The notes under the pieces: generated by a model
Database searches by the model: none
Told to the model about the DNA's origin: nothing
What the model saw: the letters and a program-made list of their open reading frames with translations, nothing else
Assembly: GCF_020852615.1 (NCBI RefSeq)
Contig: NZ_JADZAJ010000005.1
Coordinates: 113,772-177,771 of the forward strand
Origin: Nitrosomonas sp.
GTDB lineage: Bacteria > Pseudomonadota > Gammaproteobacteria > Burkholderiales > Nitrosomonadaceae
DNA length: 64,000 nucleotides
Direction: 5' to 3'
Made by a program: the position numbers and the translations under genes
Shown: piece after piece, positions 1 to 8,644 of the stretch
Layout of the letters: the number at the start of each line of letters is the position of its first letter
Numbering within the stretch: position 1 is the first letter of the stretch

Positions 1-759
1 GGAGCCATTCAGGATGCGGAGACGATAAGCGCGTGTTTTGACAGGAATAGTGTAATTATGCTGACCATTTACCAGAATCGTATCTCCCAGAAAACCCTGC
101 ATACGCTGATGCATGGTCAGCGCATAGTAAAACTGGTTATCCGGGGTAAAACTGCGATCCTGAATGATCAGGGGAACGTCAAACTCACCACCAGGCAAAT
201 CCAGTTTGCGCTCTACCTCATCTGTGATGGTAATAAGTCCGGCAAGCCCCTGATATACCTGTCTGGCTGTTAATTCATGTGTATGCGAGTGATACCAGTT
301 GGTTCCTGCGGGGTTTTTTACCTCAAATTCATATACATATTGTTCACCTTCAAGAATGGCGTACATCGGATGCCCATCCATGATTTGCGGTACATGCATG
401 CCATGCCAGTGTGTTACACAGGGCTGCGGTAGCTGATTGTAAAAAAACAGCCGAACTTTCTGGCCTTGTTCAAAATTGAGGATAGGGCCCAGGTAACCGG
501 GAAGTTCCTTTAGGGTACCTGCTGGCCCTTTCAGCAATTTACCGGTGTATTTGAAAACCCGGGTACTCGCTCCAGGCAAAATCGGAATTGCAGTGGTCTG
601 TGCAGTCAAGGCTATTTCGACATCAGGCTTGAATGCACTGTCGGGAATCCGGTTGAGATTCCGGCTTTCCGGAAATACCACACCGGGCAGGGTGGTGGTA
701 AACGTTCCCAATGCGGCATATTGCAAAAATCTGCGACGATGATGATTGATGGTTGACAT
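1..759 (-). CDS. Multicopper oxidase, N-terminal part (cut by window edge)
   Basis: The reading frame is open through base 1, so only the first 253 residues are present; the ORF track misses it because the stop lies outside the window. The N-terminus has a twin-arginine export signal (HHRRRFLQYAALG), so the folded, copper-loaded enzyme should act in the periplasm. Two copper-ligand motifs typical of the first cupredoxin domain are visible: HWHG at residues 117-120 and HSH at 157-159, the latter within WYHSHTHEL. Domain 2 begins near the edge (YRLRILNGS). Such enzymes couple one-electron oxidation of a metal or organic substrate to O2 reduction; the T1 site that would hint at the substrate lies in the missing C-terminus. 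The ATG is preceded by AGAAGG. The gene is divergent from the porin gene, with an inverted repeat between them. Family call is strong; substrate unknown. Confidence 0.9.
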   Translation of the reverse strand, partial: MSTINHHRRRFLQYAALGTFTTTLPGVVFPESRNLNRIPDSAFKPDVEIALTAQTTAIPILPGASTRVFKYTGKLLKGPAGTLKELPGYLGPILNFEQGQKVRLFFYNQLPQPCVTHWHGMHVPQIMDGHPMYAILEGEQYVYEFEVKNPAGTNWYHSHTHELTARQVYQGLAGLITITDEVERKLDLPGGEFDVPLIIQDRSFTPDNQFYYALTMHQRMQGFLGDTILVNGQHNYTIPVKTRAYRLRILNGS

Positions 760-796
760 GGTAATTAACCTTCTGCGTTAACGGGAATATAAACAA

Positions 797-819
797 GTAT
801 CAGCTTACATAAATGATAC
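797..819. promoter_or_regulatory. Inverted repeat upstream of the multicopper oxidase gene
   Basis: GTATCA at 797-802 and TGATAC at 814-819 form a perfect 6-bp inverted repeat with an 11-base spacer in the AT-rich divergent region. The size and spacing suit an operator for a dimeric regulator. No regulator is identified, so this is only a candidate site. Confidence 0.35.
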
Positions 820-936
820 GCAAGTGTGGAATAAAACCTGCACGATTTCAAAAAGTGAAAAATAAATATGTGTAAAATTTACCGGATTTCTGTTGCCCGG
901 ATGTTTTGGGGAAAGCAGTGAGATAATTGTTGTACC

Positions 937-950
937 TTGAGATTTATCAT
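937..950 (+). promoter_or_regulatory. Possible FNR/NNR-type box before the porin gene
   Basis: TTGAG-ATTT-ATCAT matches the FNR-family consensus TTGAT-N4-ATCAA at 8 of 10 defined positions. It lies about 22 bases before the ATG at 973, in the divergent region between the oxidase and the porin. If real, the true start of the porin must lie downstream of it, which argues against the track start at 937. A match of this quality can occur by chance in AT-rich DNA. Confidence 0.3.
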
Positions 951-972
951 TATTTATAGGGTGTGTTTAGAA

Positions 973-2589
973 ATGTACAAAGCTGATCCTGAAATTCATG
1001 CTTTCAATCGAGAGAGGATTGTTAATACATTGAAAATGGCGGTCATATGTTTGGGTTTCCTGGCCGGAAATAACCTGGCATTAGCGGATGAGAGGGTAAC
1101 TTCCGCTGAAGCGCAGGTAGACTGGTCCAACGTACCGTTCGTCACTCCTCCCCCGCGCGCCGGGATTTTTGTCAAACCACCAGCAGGCCCGGGTTATTTT
1201 TCTTTACTGGATTTGATCAATGGTAACAGCCGTGAAAAACCGCAAACAGATCCTTTCCCACCTTCCGCCCTGACAACAACGCCAGCTTACGATTTTGATT
1301 TCCGTTACCTTGAGCAACCGGGCCACGAAAAAGATTTTTTTGATCCGGTCAAACGTATCCACCTGGGTAATGACTGGTTGTTGTCTTTTGGCGGCAGTTT
1401 CTGGTATCGCTATATGCATGAAACAGATAGCCGTTTGAATGCTGCCGGAATCAATAATAACTACCATTTATTGCGCACACGGCTGAATGCTGATCTCTGG
1501 TATCAGGATCGGTTCCGGTTATTCGCCGAGATGCTGGATGCCCGTGCTTTTGGGCTGGATTTACCGAGTCTGGCAATCGACCGAAACCGTACCGATATGC
1601 TTAACCTGTTTGCCGATGTCAAGTTGGGTCAGTTTTTGAATGGCCCGGCTTATCTGCGGGTAGGGCGCCAGGAACTCGCTTACGGGTCACAACGCCTGAT
1701 ATCGACGCTGGATTGGGCAAATACCCGCCGGACGTTTCAGGGAGTAAAAACTTTCTGGCAGAACCCGACGTTTAATCTGGACGCATTCTGGGTACGACCA
1801 ATGACGACTGAACCCAATAATTTCGATAACTGGGACAAGGATCGTAACTTTGTCGGCTTATGGGGGACTTATAAAGCTGTTCCGGGCCAGGTGTTCGACC
1901 TGTATTACCTGAGCCTGATCGACAACAGAGTCATTTCCCCAGCCAATATTAACCAGGGTAATGTGCTGCAGGGAGATTCGATTCTGCACACCATCGGCAC
2001 GCGCTGGGCGGGTGACTATGAACGTATCCTCTATGAACTGGAAGGTATGTATCAGTTCGGGAGACGTTCTCATCTTGATATTTCAGCTTTTTCGATTGCT
2101 TCCGGAGTGGGTTATCAGTTACCGCTGCCGATGAACCCTCAGTTCTGGTTACGCTATGATTTTGCCTCGGGGGATCGCAATCACCGTGACGGACATAGCA
2201 ATACATTCAACCAGCTTTTCCCGTTCGGGCACTATTATTTTGGCTATATGGATCAGGTGGGGCGGCAAAACATTCATGATTTTAATGCACAATTCACTTT
2301 GCATCCTCAGCCGTGGGTCACATTCCTGGGGCAGTATCACCGTTTCTACCTGGCGAATAAACGTGATTATCTGTATAACGCGGCCGGAGTGGGAATAATG
2401 CGCGATATCACCGGCCAGTCAGGCAGCCATGTAGGGGATGAAATCGATTTTCTGCTTAATTTCCATGTTGCACGGCATCACGATGTGCTGTTGGGATATT
2501 CAAAACTTTTTACCGGCGAGTTCATCAAAAGTATGCGTCCCGGTGCTTCACCTGATTTATTCTATGCGCAGTATAATTTCCGGTTCTGA
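973..2589 (+). CDS. Alginate-export-type outer-membrane beta-barrel protein
   Basis: About 538 residues, with a hydrophobic export signal (MAVICLGFLAGNNLALA) and a long run of alternating aromatic/polar strands. It ends in QYNFRF, a terminal Phe typical of outer-membrane barrels. The body (LRTRLNADLWYQDRFRLFAE, YLRVGRQELAYGSQRL) resembles the Alginate_exp family, whose members form a passive channel for anionic or hydrophobic solutes; the solute here cannot be read from sequence. The start is uncertain: ATG 973 gives a long n-region, TTG 1030 or ATG 1036 gives a compact signal, and AGAGAGGA at 1011-1018 would suit TTG 1030. The track start at 937 is a TTG inside a possible FNR box. A small NrfJ-like gene follows after 49 bases, so the two are probably co-transcribed. 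Confidence 0.8.
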   Translation: MYKADPEIHAFNRERIVNTLKMAVICLGFLAGNNLALADERVTSAEAQVDWSNVPFVTPPPRAGIFVKPPAGPGYFSLLDLINGNSREKPQTDPFPPSALTTTPAYDFDFRYLEQPGHEKDFFDPVKRIHLGNDWLLSFGGSFWYRYMHETDSRLNAAGINNNYHLLRTRLNADLWYQDRFRLFAEMLDARAFGLDLPSLAIDRNRTDMLNLFADVKLGQFLNGPAYLRVGRQELAYGSQRLISTLDWANTRRTFQGVKTFWQNPTFNLDAFWVRPMTTEPNNFDNWDKDRNFVGLWGTYKAVPGQVFDLYYLSLIDNRVISPANINQGNVLQGDSILHTIGTRWAGDYERILYELEGMYQFGRRSHLDISAFSIASGVGYQLPLPMNPQFWLRYDFASGDRNHRDGHSNTFNQLFPFGHYYFGYMDQVGRQNIHDFNAQFTLHPQPWVTFLGQYHRFYLANKRDYLYNAAGVGIMRDITGQSGSHVGDEIDFLLNFHVARHHDVLLGYSKLFTGEFIKSMRPGASPDLFYAQYNFRF

Positions 2590-2638
2590 TCAGCAGACTG
2601 GTGTAGCTTTTTTCACAACTTTATAAAGGGAAAAATAA

Positions 2639-2974
2639 ATGTTAAAAACAGTATTTGCTGCAATGCTGACAGTTTCACTCGCAAGCGTTAACCTGTCTGC
2701 CGCCTATGCAGAAGAAGCACCTAAAGTTGAGACAATGCCTGCGGATGAGGGAATTGTCGTTTCCTCAATTGATGCGGCAGGCTATACTTATATGGAACTT
2801 GCCAATGGTGACAAGAAAATCTGGATAGCAGCACCAACGACCAAAGTCAGCAATGGTGAACACATTCGCTTCGTGGAAAACATGAGGATGCATAATTTCA
2901 CCAGTAAAACCCTGAATCGGACATTTAACGAGCTGATTTTTGTGACTTCTACACAAACTGCGGTAGCAAAATAA
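2639..2974 (+). CDS. NrfJ-like small periplasmic protein
   Basis: This is a 111-residue exported protein with a clear signal peptide ending near AAYAEE. The mature part holds GYTYMELANGDKKIWIAAP, then a hydrophilic turn, then MRMHNFTSKTLNRTFNELIF. That pattern (Tyr-rich strand, W[IL]AAP, then M.NF.SKTLNRTF) is what I recall from the NrfJ-related OB-fold family, found near nitrite-reductase and other periplasmic redox genes. AAGGGA precedes the ATG. It follows the porin gene by 49 bases and probably belongs to the same transcript. Its role is unproven; in related clusters it is thought to assist a metalloenzyme or bind a metal. No Cys residue is present in the mature protein. Downstream it converges on uvrB. 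Confidence 0.65.
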   Translation: MLKTVFAAMLTVSLASVNLSAAYAEEAPKVETMPADEGIVVSSIDAAGYTYMELANGDKKIWIAAPTTKVSNGEHIRFVENMRMHNFTSKTLNRTFNELIFVTSTQTAVAK

Positions 2975-3001
2975 AATTATTCCCTGTCGAGGAGAAGGAA
3001 A

Positions 3002-5101
3002 TCAGGCTCGCTGTTGCCTGGCAGATTTTCTACCTGGTTTTTTGCTGATTGTTTGTGGCAGTTCTTTGATCTCGGCAGGATCTACCATACCGATAAAGAG
3101 TTTATTTCTAAGGTTTTTTATTTCGTCACGATACCGGGTAGCCAGTTCGAATTCCATATTCCTGGCTGCTTCCAGCATATTTTTTTCCAGACGCTGAATT
3201 TCTTTTGCCAGCTGCATCTCATTCATGGCGGCATAGCGTGCCTGAACCTGCGCAATTTTCTGGTGTTCTGCTGCATTTTCACTATCATAAACACCATCAA
3301 TCAGATCCTTGATGCGCTTACTGATACCGCGCGGTGTAATGTTGTTCTGCTGATTAAACAACTTCTGTCTGGTGCGTCGCCGCTCGGTTTCATCAATGGC
3401 GCGCCGCATAGAACCGGTGATCCGGTCGGCGTAGAGGATGGCTGTACCATTAACATGCCGGGCAGCACGCCCCATGGTCTGAATCAGCGATCGTTCCGAC
3501 CGCAGAAAACCTTCTTTATCAGCGTCCAGTATGCCAACCAGTGAAACTTCCGGAAGATCCAGTCCTTCCCGCAGCAGGTTGATGCCCACCAGAACGTCGA
3601 ATTTGCCCAAGCGTAAATCCCGAATGATTTCAACCCGTTCAACGGTATCAATATCGGAATGCAGATAACGTACCCGGATACCATGATCAGAAAAATAATC
3701 AGTCAGATCTTCAGACATGCGTTTGGTTAGCGTGGTGACCAGCACCCGTTCTCCCTGAGCAGCCCGAACAGAAACTTCCGACATCAAATCGTCCACCTGG
3801 GTAGCAATCGGACGAATGATGATAACCGGATCCACCAGGCCGGTTGGCCTTGCAACCTGTTCTGCAATCTGGCCACTGTGCTGAATTTCGTATTCTGCCG
3901 GAGTAGCTGAAACAAAAATGGTTTGCGGCATCAGCTTCTCGAATTCCTCGAATCGGAGTGGCCGGTTATCCAGTGCGGAGGGCAGACGAAAGCCGTAAGC
4001 CACCAGGTTTTCTTTTCTTGAACGATCACCTTTATACATTCCGCCGATCTGAGGGACAGTAACGTGGCTTTCATCAATAACCATGAGTGCGTTGTCCGGC
4101 AGATAGTCAATAAGTGTAGGCGGAGGATCTCCAGGCTGCCGCCCTGACAGGTGGCGTGAATAATTTTCAATCCCCTTGCAAAAACCCAGCTCATTGAGCA
4201 TTTCCAGATCAAAGCGTGTGCGTTGCTCCAGACGCTGGGCTTCCACCAGTTTGTGATTTTCATAAAAACAGCTCAATCGCTCGGCAAGCTCGGTCTTGAT
4301 GGTTTCTATGGCCCGCAGGGTGGTGCTGCGCGGGGTAACATAATGACTGGAGGGGTAGACCGTATAGCGTGATACTTTTTGCCGGGTATGTCCGGTAAGC
4401 GGATCAAACAATGTCATGCTTTCCACTTCGTCATCGAACAGGGAAATACGCAACGCAATCTCGGAATTCTCTGCCGGAAAAACATCCAGCACATCCCCGC
4501 GGACACGAAAAGTACCGCGCGCAAACTCAAATTCATTCCGCTGGTACTGCATGCCCGTGAGACGCTGGACGATATCTCGCTGCGAGATTTTTTCGTGCTC
4601 ACGCACGTGCAGGATCATGCCGTGATAATCAACCGGATCCCCGATACCGTAGATACAGGAGACCGTTGCAACAATAATTGCATCGTCCCGTTCCAGCAGA
4701 GATTTTGTGGCAGACAGGCGCATCTGCTCGATATGCTCATTGATACTGGAATCTTTTTCGATAAACAGATCACGGGAGGGGACATAAGCTTCCGGCTGAT
4801 AGTAATCATAGTAGGAAACAAAATATTCCACCGCATTTTCCGGGAAAAATTCCCGCATTTCGGCATAGAGCTGCGCAGCCAGTGTTTTATTGGGGGCCAT
4901 AATGATGGCAGGACGCCCCAGCTGTGCAATCACATTGGCGATAGTGAAGGTTTTGCCGGATCCGGTTACGCCAAGCAGCGTCTGGAAGGATAAACCGGAT
5001 TCCATCCCTTCCACCAGCTTGCTAATGGCTTCCGGTTGATCGCCTGCTGGCTGAAATGCCTGATTGAGCTTGTAAGGACTGCCCGGAAAAGTAATAATCA
5101 C
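3002..5101 (-). CDS. uvrB: Excinuclease ABC subunit B
   Basis: UvrB is the DNA-damage-verifying helicase of nucleotide excision repair. It is loaded by UvrA and recruits UvrC. The protein shows the Walker A motif GVTGSGKT, the beta-hairpin region ([18 protein letters not shown]), the DESH Walker B motif ([11 protein letters not shown]), helicase motifs through QTMGRAARH, and a C-terminal UVR domain ([19 protein letters not shown]). The ORF track starts at TTG 5122, which has no ribosome site. A GTG ending at 5101 ([16 protein letters not shown]) has AAGGTGA upstream and fits the family N-terminus better, giving 699 residues. The gene diverges from the aminotransferase gene across about 75 bases; no LexA-like box was recognised there. 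The family call is certain and only the start is open. Confidence 0.96.
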   Translation of the reverse strand: MIITFPGSPYKLNQAFQPAGDQPEAISKLVEGMESGLSFQTLLGVTGSGKTFTIANVIAQLGRPAIIMAPNKTLAAQLYAEMREFFPENAVEYFVSYYDYYQPEAYVPSRDLFIEKDSSINEHIEQMRLSATKSLLERDDAIIVATVSCIYGIGDPVDYHGMILHVREHEKISQRDIVQRLTGMQYQRNEFEFARGTFRVRGDVLDVFPAENSEIALRISLFDDEVESMTLFDPLTGHTRQKVSRYTVYPSSHYVTPRSTTLRAIETIKTELAERLSCFYENHKLVEAQRLEQRTRFDLEMLNELGFCKGIENYSRHLSGRQPGDPPPTLIDYLPDNALMVIDESHVTVPQIGGMYKGDRSRKENLVAYGFRLPSALDNRPLRFEEFEKLMPQTIFVSATPAEYEIQHSGQIAEQVARPTGLVDPVIIIRPIATQVDDLMSEVSVRAAQGERVLVTTLTKRMSEDLTDYFSDHGIRVRYLHSDIDTVERVEIIRDLRLGKFDVLVGINLLREGLDLPEVSLVGILDADKEGFLRSERSLIQTMGRAARHVNGTAILYADRITGSMRRAIDETERRRTRQKLFNQQNNITPRGISKRIKDLIDGVYDSENAAEHQKIAQVQARYAAMNEMQLAKEIQRLEKNMLEAARNMEFELATRYRDEIKNLRNKLFIGMVDPAEIKELPQTISKKPGRKSARQQRA

Positions 5102-5177
5102 GGATTTGTAAGTCACCTTCAAAATTTAACGTTTTTGATTCTAACATGTGCAAATCACATCCATCAGGAGCTGTATC

Positions 5178-6371
5178 GTGAAACTCTCACAACGCGTTCA
5201 GGCGATTAAACCTTCTCCCACGCTGGCTGTCACTGCTAAGGCAGCCAAACTCAAGGCGGAAGGGAAAAATATTATTGGTCTGGGAGCTGGTGAGCCGGAT
5301 TTCGACACACCGCTGCATATCAAGGATGCGGCAATTACGGCGATCCGCAATGGATTTACGAAATATACGGCAGTGGGTGGAACAGCATCTCTGAAACAGG
5401 CGATCATCTCAAAATTCAAACGGGAGAATTCACTGGAATTTGTACCAGGAGAAATTCTGGTTTCCAGTGGGGGGAAACAAAGCTTTTTTAACCTGGCGCT
5501 GGCGACAATTGATCCGGGTGATGAAGTTGTGATTCCTGCCCCTTACTGGGTCTCTTATCCTGATATTGTGCTGATTGCCGGTGGAAAGCCGGTTTTCATC
5601 AATACCGGAATTGGAGAGAAATTCAAAATTTTACCAGATCAGCTGGAAAAAGCGATTACACCCAGAACCCGCATGTTTGTCCTTAACAGTCCGGGCAATC
5701 CTTCCGGCAGTGTATACAGCCTGGAAGAACTGCAGGCCCTGGGTGCGGTATTGCGTAAATATCCTGATATTCTGATTGCCACGGATGATATGTATGAGCA
5801 TATTCTTCTGGCTGGAGATAAATTTGTTAACGTTCTGAACGCGTGCCCGGATCTGAAAGAGCGTACTGTTGTACTCAACGGCGTATCCAAGGCTTATGCC
5901 ATGACGGGATGGCGTATCGGCTATTGTGGCGGGCCGGCGGCAATCATTACTGCAATGGAAAATATCCAGTCACAAAGCACCTCCAATCCAAACTCGATTG
6001 CCCAGGTTGCGGCTGAAACTGCATTAAATGGAGATCAATCCTGCATGATCCCGATGATTACTGCCTTTCAAGAACGTAACCAGTTTCTGACAAATGCATT
6101 GAATTCCATTACAGGAATTCGCTGTCTGTTATCTGAGGGTGCTTTCTATGCTTTTGTGGATGTGAGGCAGGTTATCAGCCGCTTACATTCACAAAAAATA
6201 CTGCAGGATGGCAGTGACCTTGCTTTCTGCAACTACATACTGGAAAAGGCGGAAGTGGCTGTTGTTCCGGGCTCAGCCTTTGGTTGTGAAGGTTACATGC
6301 GGCTATCGTTTGCAACTTCGATGGACAACCTGCGGGAAGCCATGAAACGTATTACCGGTTTACTGGGTTAA
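5178..6371 (+). CDS. Aspartate aminotransferase (class I/II, type Ib-like)
   Basis: A PLP-dependent transaminase of 397 residues, probably interconverting aspartate and oxaloacetate with 2-oxoglutarate/glutamate in the cytoplasm. The PLP lysine lies in NGVSKAYAMTGWRIGY. Other family signatures are GAGEPDFDTP near the N-terminus, NSPGNPSG, and the C-terminal substrate-binding Arg in GYMRLSFATS. The track start at 5148 lacks a ribosome site; GTG 5178 has AGGAG seven bases upstream and matches the usual N-terminus (VKLSQRVQAIKPS). Similar enzymes accept prephenate or aromatic amino acids, so exact specificity is not settled. It is transcribed alone, and an 11-bp inverted repeat lies downstream. 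Confidence 0.92.
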   Translation: MKLSQRVQAIKPSPTLAVTAKAAKLKAEGKNIIGLGAGEPDFDTPLHIKDAAITAIRNGFTKYTAVGGTASLKQAIISKFKRENSLEFVPGEILVSSGGKQSFFNLALATIDPGDEVVIPAPYWVSYPDIVLIAGGKPVFINTGIGEKFKILPDQLEKAITPRTRMFVLNSPGNPSGSVYSLEELQALGAVLRKYPDILIATDDMYEHILLAGDKFVNVLNACPDLKERTVVLNGVSKAYAMTGWRIGYCGGPAAIITAMENIQSQSTSNPNSIAQVAAETALNGDQSCMIPMITAFQERNQFLTNALNSITGIRCLLSEGAFYAFVDVRQVISRLHSQKILQDGSDLAFCNYILEKAEVAVVPGSAFGCEGYMRLSFATSMDNLREAMKRITGLLG

Positions 6372-6410
6372 TCGTTTCCCCTGTGAAATGTACTCAAAAC
6401 AACCCGGCTT

Positions 6411-6440
6411 TGACTTCCTGCCACATGCAGCAGGAAGTCA
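6411..6440. terminator. Perfect inverted repeat after the aminotransferase gene
   Basis: TGACTTCCTGC and GCAGGAAGTCA form an 11-bp perfect stem with an 8-base loop, 40 bases after the aminotransferase stop. No T-run follows on either strand, so it may be a weak bidirectional terminator or an mRNA 3'-end stabiliser rather than a classic intrinsic terminator. Confidence 0.5.
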
Positions 6441-6546
6441 TATACAGCAAAGCATACCGGCTGTTGTAAACTGTCATAAAAAAACGACACACCTTCGTAT
6501 TTCTGCTCGTATCCAGCTCTCTCCCGTGTGCTGTTTTTACAGCGGG

Positions 6547-6798
6547 TTATTCTTCCTGATCAGATACAGCACGTCTGCTCTTCCGGATCAGACCCTGTTC
6601 TTCTGCCTTGCGTAGCGCTTCATACCTGCAGTGGACTTCAAGAAGCGCCATAATTCTCTGAAACTGAGTCCGAACAGTAGCGGGTGTCCGATCCAGATAT
6701 TGTGCGAGGACTTTTGTGTTGGTTGTTCTTTTCTCCCGGCTCGCCTCGAGTAAGCTGTAATGTGATGGAGGTAAGCGTTTTAGCTGTTTGAGATCCAT
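6547..6798 (-). CDS. Small helix-turn-helix protein, LuxR-like fold
   Basis: An 83-residue protein starting MDLKQLKRLPPSHY. That ATG has GGAG eight bases upstream and is preferred over the track start. The core (TNTKVLAQYLDRTPATVRTQ, then a helix and EALRKAEEQGLI) has the spacing of a LuxR/sigma-region-4-type helix-turn-helix. It follows the pattern 'locate in the cell by repeated divergent HTH, then recognition helix, then EAL..A...G', although it diverges from any named family I know. It has no receiver or ligand domain. It is divergent from the fibre-protein gene at 7353, across about 550 bases of non-coding DNA, so it is a candidate regulator of that cluster. This link rests on position only. 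Confidence 0.6.
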   Translation of the reverse strand: MDLKQLKRLPPSHYSLLEASREKRTTNTKVLAQYLDRTPATVRTQFQRIMALLEVHCRYEALRKAEEQGLIRKSRRAVSDQEE

Positions 6799-7352
6799 AT
6801 ACATTTCTCCAGTTTGATTGAAGTTCAACTGAAATACTATTCAGGATTATTATTCAATCAGTTACAGGTACTGCTTTGAGGGTAACCCTATTATTTACAG
6901 TTTAGCCCATCTCAGCACTATTCGTTAGTTATAAAGCAATAAATATGCCATAAATTTATATATTTGATTTTTAATGTTTATTATCTGCCGGATTAGCTAT
7001 GTTCAGAAGGATTGTAAAATTTTCCGGCAAATATACTACTGCATTACCATGGGTAAAGTGCTGAGTTTTTGGGGGCTATTTTGAGATAGCTATATAAAAA
7101 ATCGGAATAAAAATACCTGTGTGAATAACCTTTTTCCTCCAATACCAGCTGTTCCTGCTGCCTCCTCTGCTCTGATCCATTTTGCAATTCCTGACTCTGT
7201 ATGCAATTGCAGTATTGTCCTGACGGGCACAACCTTCTTACTATGCTTAACGCAGCAAGTGCTGTGGCCAATAGGCGACATTTAACTTGTTGGGGTTGCA
7301 ATACAGATTACGTAATCTGTGTTTTATAAATTTTATGAAAAAGGAAAATACC
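6799..7352. other. Long AT-rich regulatory region before the amyloid-like cluster
   Basis: About 550 bases separate the HTH gene from the ATG at 7353. It is AT-rich, especially 6930-7000. The short ORFs in it (for example the minus-strand 7044-7301) lack ribosome sites and convincing coding character. I see no tRNA, and no clear sigma-54 (GG-N10-GC) promoter. The length suggests a regulated promoter with a long leader, or a small RNA that cannot be recognised by eye. Confidence 0.4.
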
Positions 7353-8528
7353 ATGGATCAATTTTCTAAAAAAATTCTGGTTGCCAGTATCGTTCTGGCA
7401 TTTGGTGCAGCAGGTAATGTTTGGGCAGCCGGAAGTGACAGCCCGGCTCCTGTTACCAAAAGCGTAACAGATGGAAAAGATGTCACAAACGCCGGAAAAG
7501 GTGCCAGTAACTCGGCAGCCAATGGTGGAAGTACTTCAAGCACAGCTGACAGTAGCAACAGCGGTAATACCGACAGCAGCAACAGCGGTAATACACAAAC
7601 CGATAACAGCAACAGCAGCAAAACTGTTACCAAAACTGACAACACCAACAACAGCGATAATCGTGTTGATAATACCAACAACACCAAGACCATTACCAGG
7701 ACAGACAGCAGCACAAACGACAGCAACAACAGCAAAACCAAAACTGTTACAAATACTGACAGCAGCAATAACAGCACCAATGACAGCAATAACAGAACTA
7801 AAACTGTAACTGCTGACAGCAACAACACTGACAGCAGCAACAACAGTGACAACAGCAGCAAAACCAAAACTGTTACGAAAGACAGCTATAACGACAGTAG
7901 CGATAACAGCCAAAGAACCAAGACTGTAACCCGCGACAGCAACAACGATAACAGCAGTGCTAATGCTGATGGTAAAGGCAACGCATCTGCTAACAACAGC
8001 GGTACAGCAAGTGTAACTGACAGCAGTGGTAGCGGTAACACCAAAACTGTTACAAAGGACAGCAACAACGACAACAGCAGCGCAAGCGCACATGGTAAAG
8101 GCAATGCTTCTGCTAACGGTGGCAGCACAGCAACAGCTGACAACAGTGATAACAGTGATAACAGCAAAGCCGGTGCCAAAGATAGAGGTGCAGCTGCAAA
8201 TGGCGGCGGCTCAGCAAGCGTGACCGATAGCAGCGATAACAGCAGAACCAGCGCTAAAGGTGATGGCAGTGCTGCAGCTAACGGCGGTAATGCAACAAGC
8301 ACCTATTCTGTTAACAATGCGTCACTGAGCGGTGTGGTAACCGGTCAGGCTGCTGATGGTGTGCCTGTCAGTGATGCAGTTGGTCTCGTAGGCGGTACTC
8401 TGAGCAACAACATTGATAATTCAATCAATGGTGCCGGCCTGAACCAGGTTGCTCAAAATCTGGGATCAAGCTCCCTGATCCAGCAACAGGTTTCCTTCCA
8501 GGGTAACGTAAACGTTAACCGCCCATAA
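7353..8528 (+). CDS. Secreted Ser/Asn/Asp/Thr-rich repeat protein, candidate fibre (amyloid-like) subunit
   Basis: A 391-residue protein with a clear Sec signal (MDQFSKKILVASIVLAFGAAGNVWAAG). The ATG at 7353 has AAGGAAA upstream and is chosen over the track start at 7287. Residues of about 30-310 are almost only N, S, D, T, K, G and A, with no Cys and hardly any aromatic residue. Imperfect repeats pair a T/K-rich strand (TKTVT, seven copies including KTITRT) with an N/D/S-rich stretch (DSNNDNSS). The repeats grade into A/G/N-rich units (GKGNASAN, AAANGG). A distinct C-terminal tail of about 80 residues (ASLSGVVTGQ...QQQVSFQGNVNVN) is more ordered. Position and export suggest it is the material secreted by the downstream peptidase/barrel genes, as FapC is in Pseudomonas, but the repeats differ and the C-terminal CxxC of FapB/FapC is absent. 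Function is inferred. Confidence 0.7.
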   Translation: MDQFSKKILVASIVLAFGAAGNVWAAGSDSPAPVTKSVTDGKDVTNAGKGASNSAANGGSTSSTADSSNSGNTDSSNSGNTQTDNSNSSKTVTKTDNTNNSDNRVDNTNNTKTITRTDSSTNDSNNSKTKTVTNTDSSNNSTNDSNNRTKTVTADSNNTDSSNNSDNSSKTKTVTKDSYNDSSDNSQRTKTVTRDSNNDNSSANADGKGNASANNSGTASVTDSSGSGNTKTVTKDSNNDNSSASAHGKGNASANGGSTATADNSDNSDNSKAGAKDRGAAANGGGSASVTDSSDNSRTSAKGDGSAAANGGNATSTYSVNNASLSGVVTGQAADGVPVSDAVGLVGGTLSNNIDNSINGAGLNQVAQNLGSSSLIQQQVSFQGNVNVNRP

Positions 8529-8565
8529 AACTGAACAGCTAACAGGGTAGAGGTGTAACTTCAGG

Positions 8566-8603
8566 CTGGCAGGCAACAGTAACGTTGTCTGCCAGTTTTT
8601 TTT
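8566..8603 (+). terminator. Strong intrinsic terminator inside the amyloid-like cluster
   Basis: CTGGCAGGCAAC (8566-8577) pairs with GTTGTCTGCCAG (8584-8595) over 12 bp with one G-U pair and a 6-base loop, followed directly by eight T. It lies between the repeat-protein gene and the next gene. Partial read-through would give much more of the first protein than of the secretion genes, which is the stoichiometry expected for a fibre subunit. Confidence 0.85.
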
Positions 8604-8644
8604 CCAGGATAGGAAAAAAATATGAGTAACAAGTGGAGACGATT

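Noticed and set aside
3014-4993. Plus-strand ORFs of 176 and 204 residues
   Set aside because: They lie entirely inside uvrB on the opposite strand and show no domain or conserved motif.
7044-7301. Minus-strand 85-codon ORF upstream of the fibre gene
   Set aside because: No ribosome site, unusual composition, and it ends in the AT-rich control region; treated as non-coding.
7560-8170. Possible CRISPR or tandem DNA repeats in the repeat-protein gene
   Set aside because: The repeats keep codon phase, vary in length and lie inside an open frame with a signal peptide, so they are protein-coding repeats.
7358-8302. Several long minus-strand ORFs (7358-7867, 7536-8093, 7886-8302) rich in Leu/Val
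   Set aside because: They are antisense shadows of the repeat-protein gene; the repeated AAC/AGC codons read as Val/Leu/Ala on the other strand. No ribosome sites fit.
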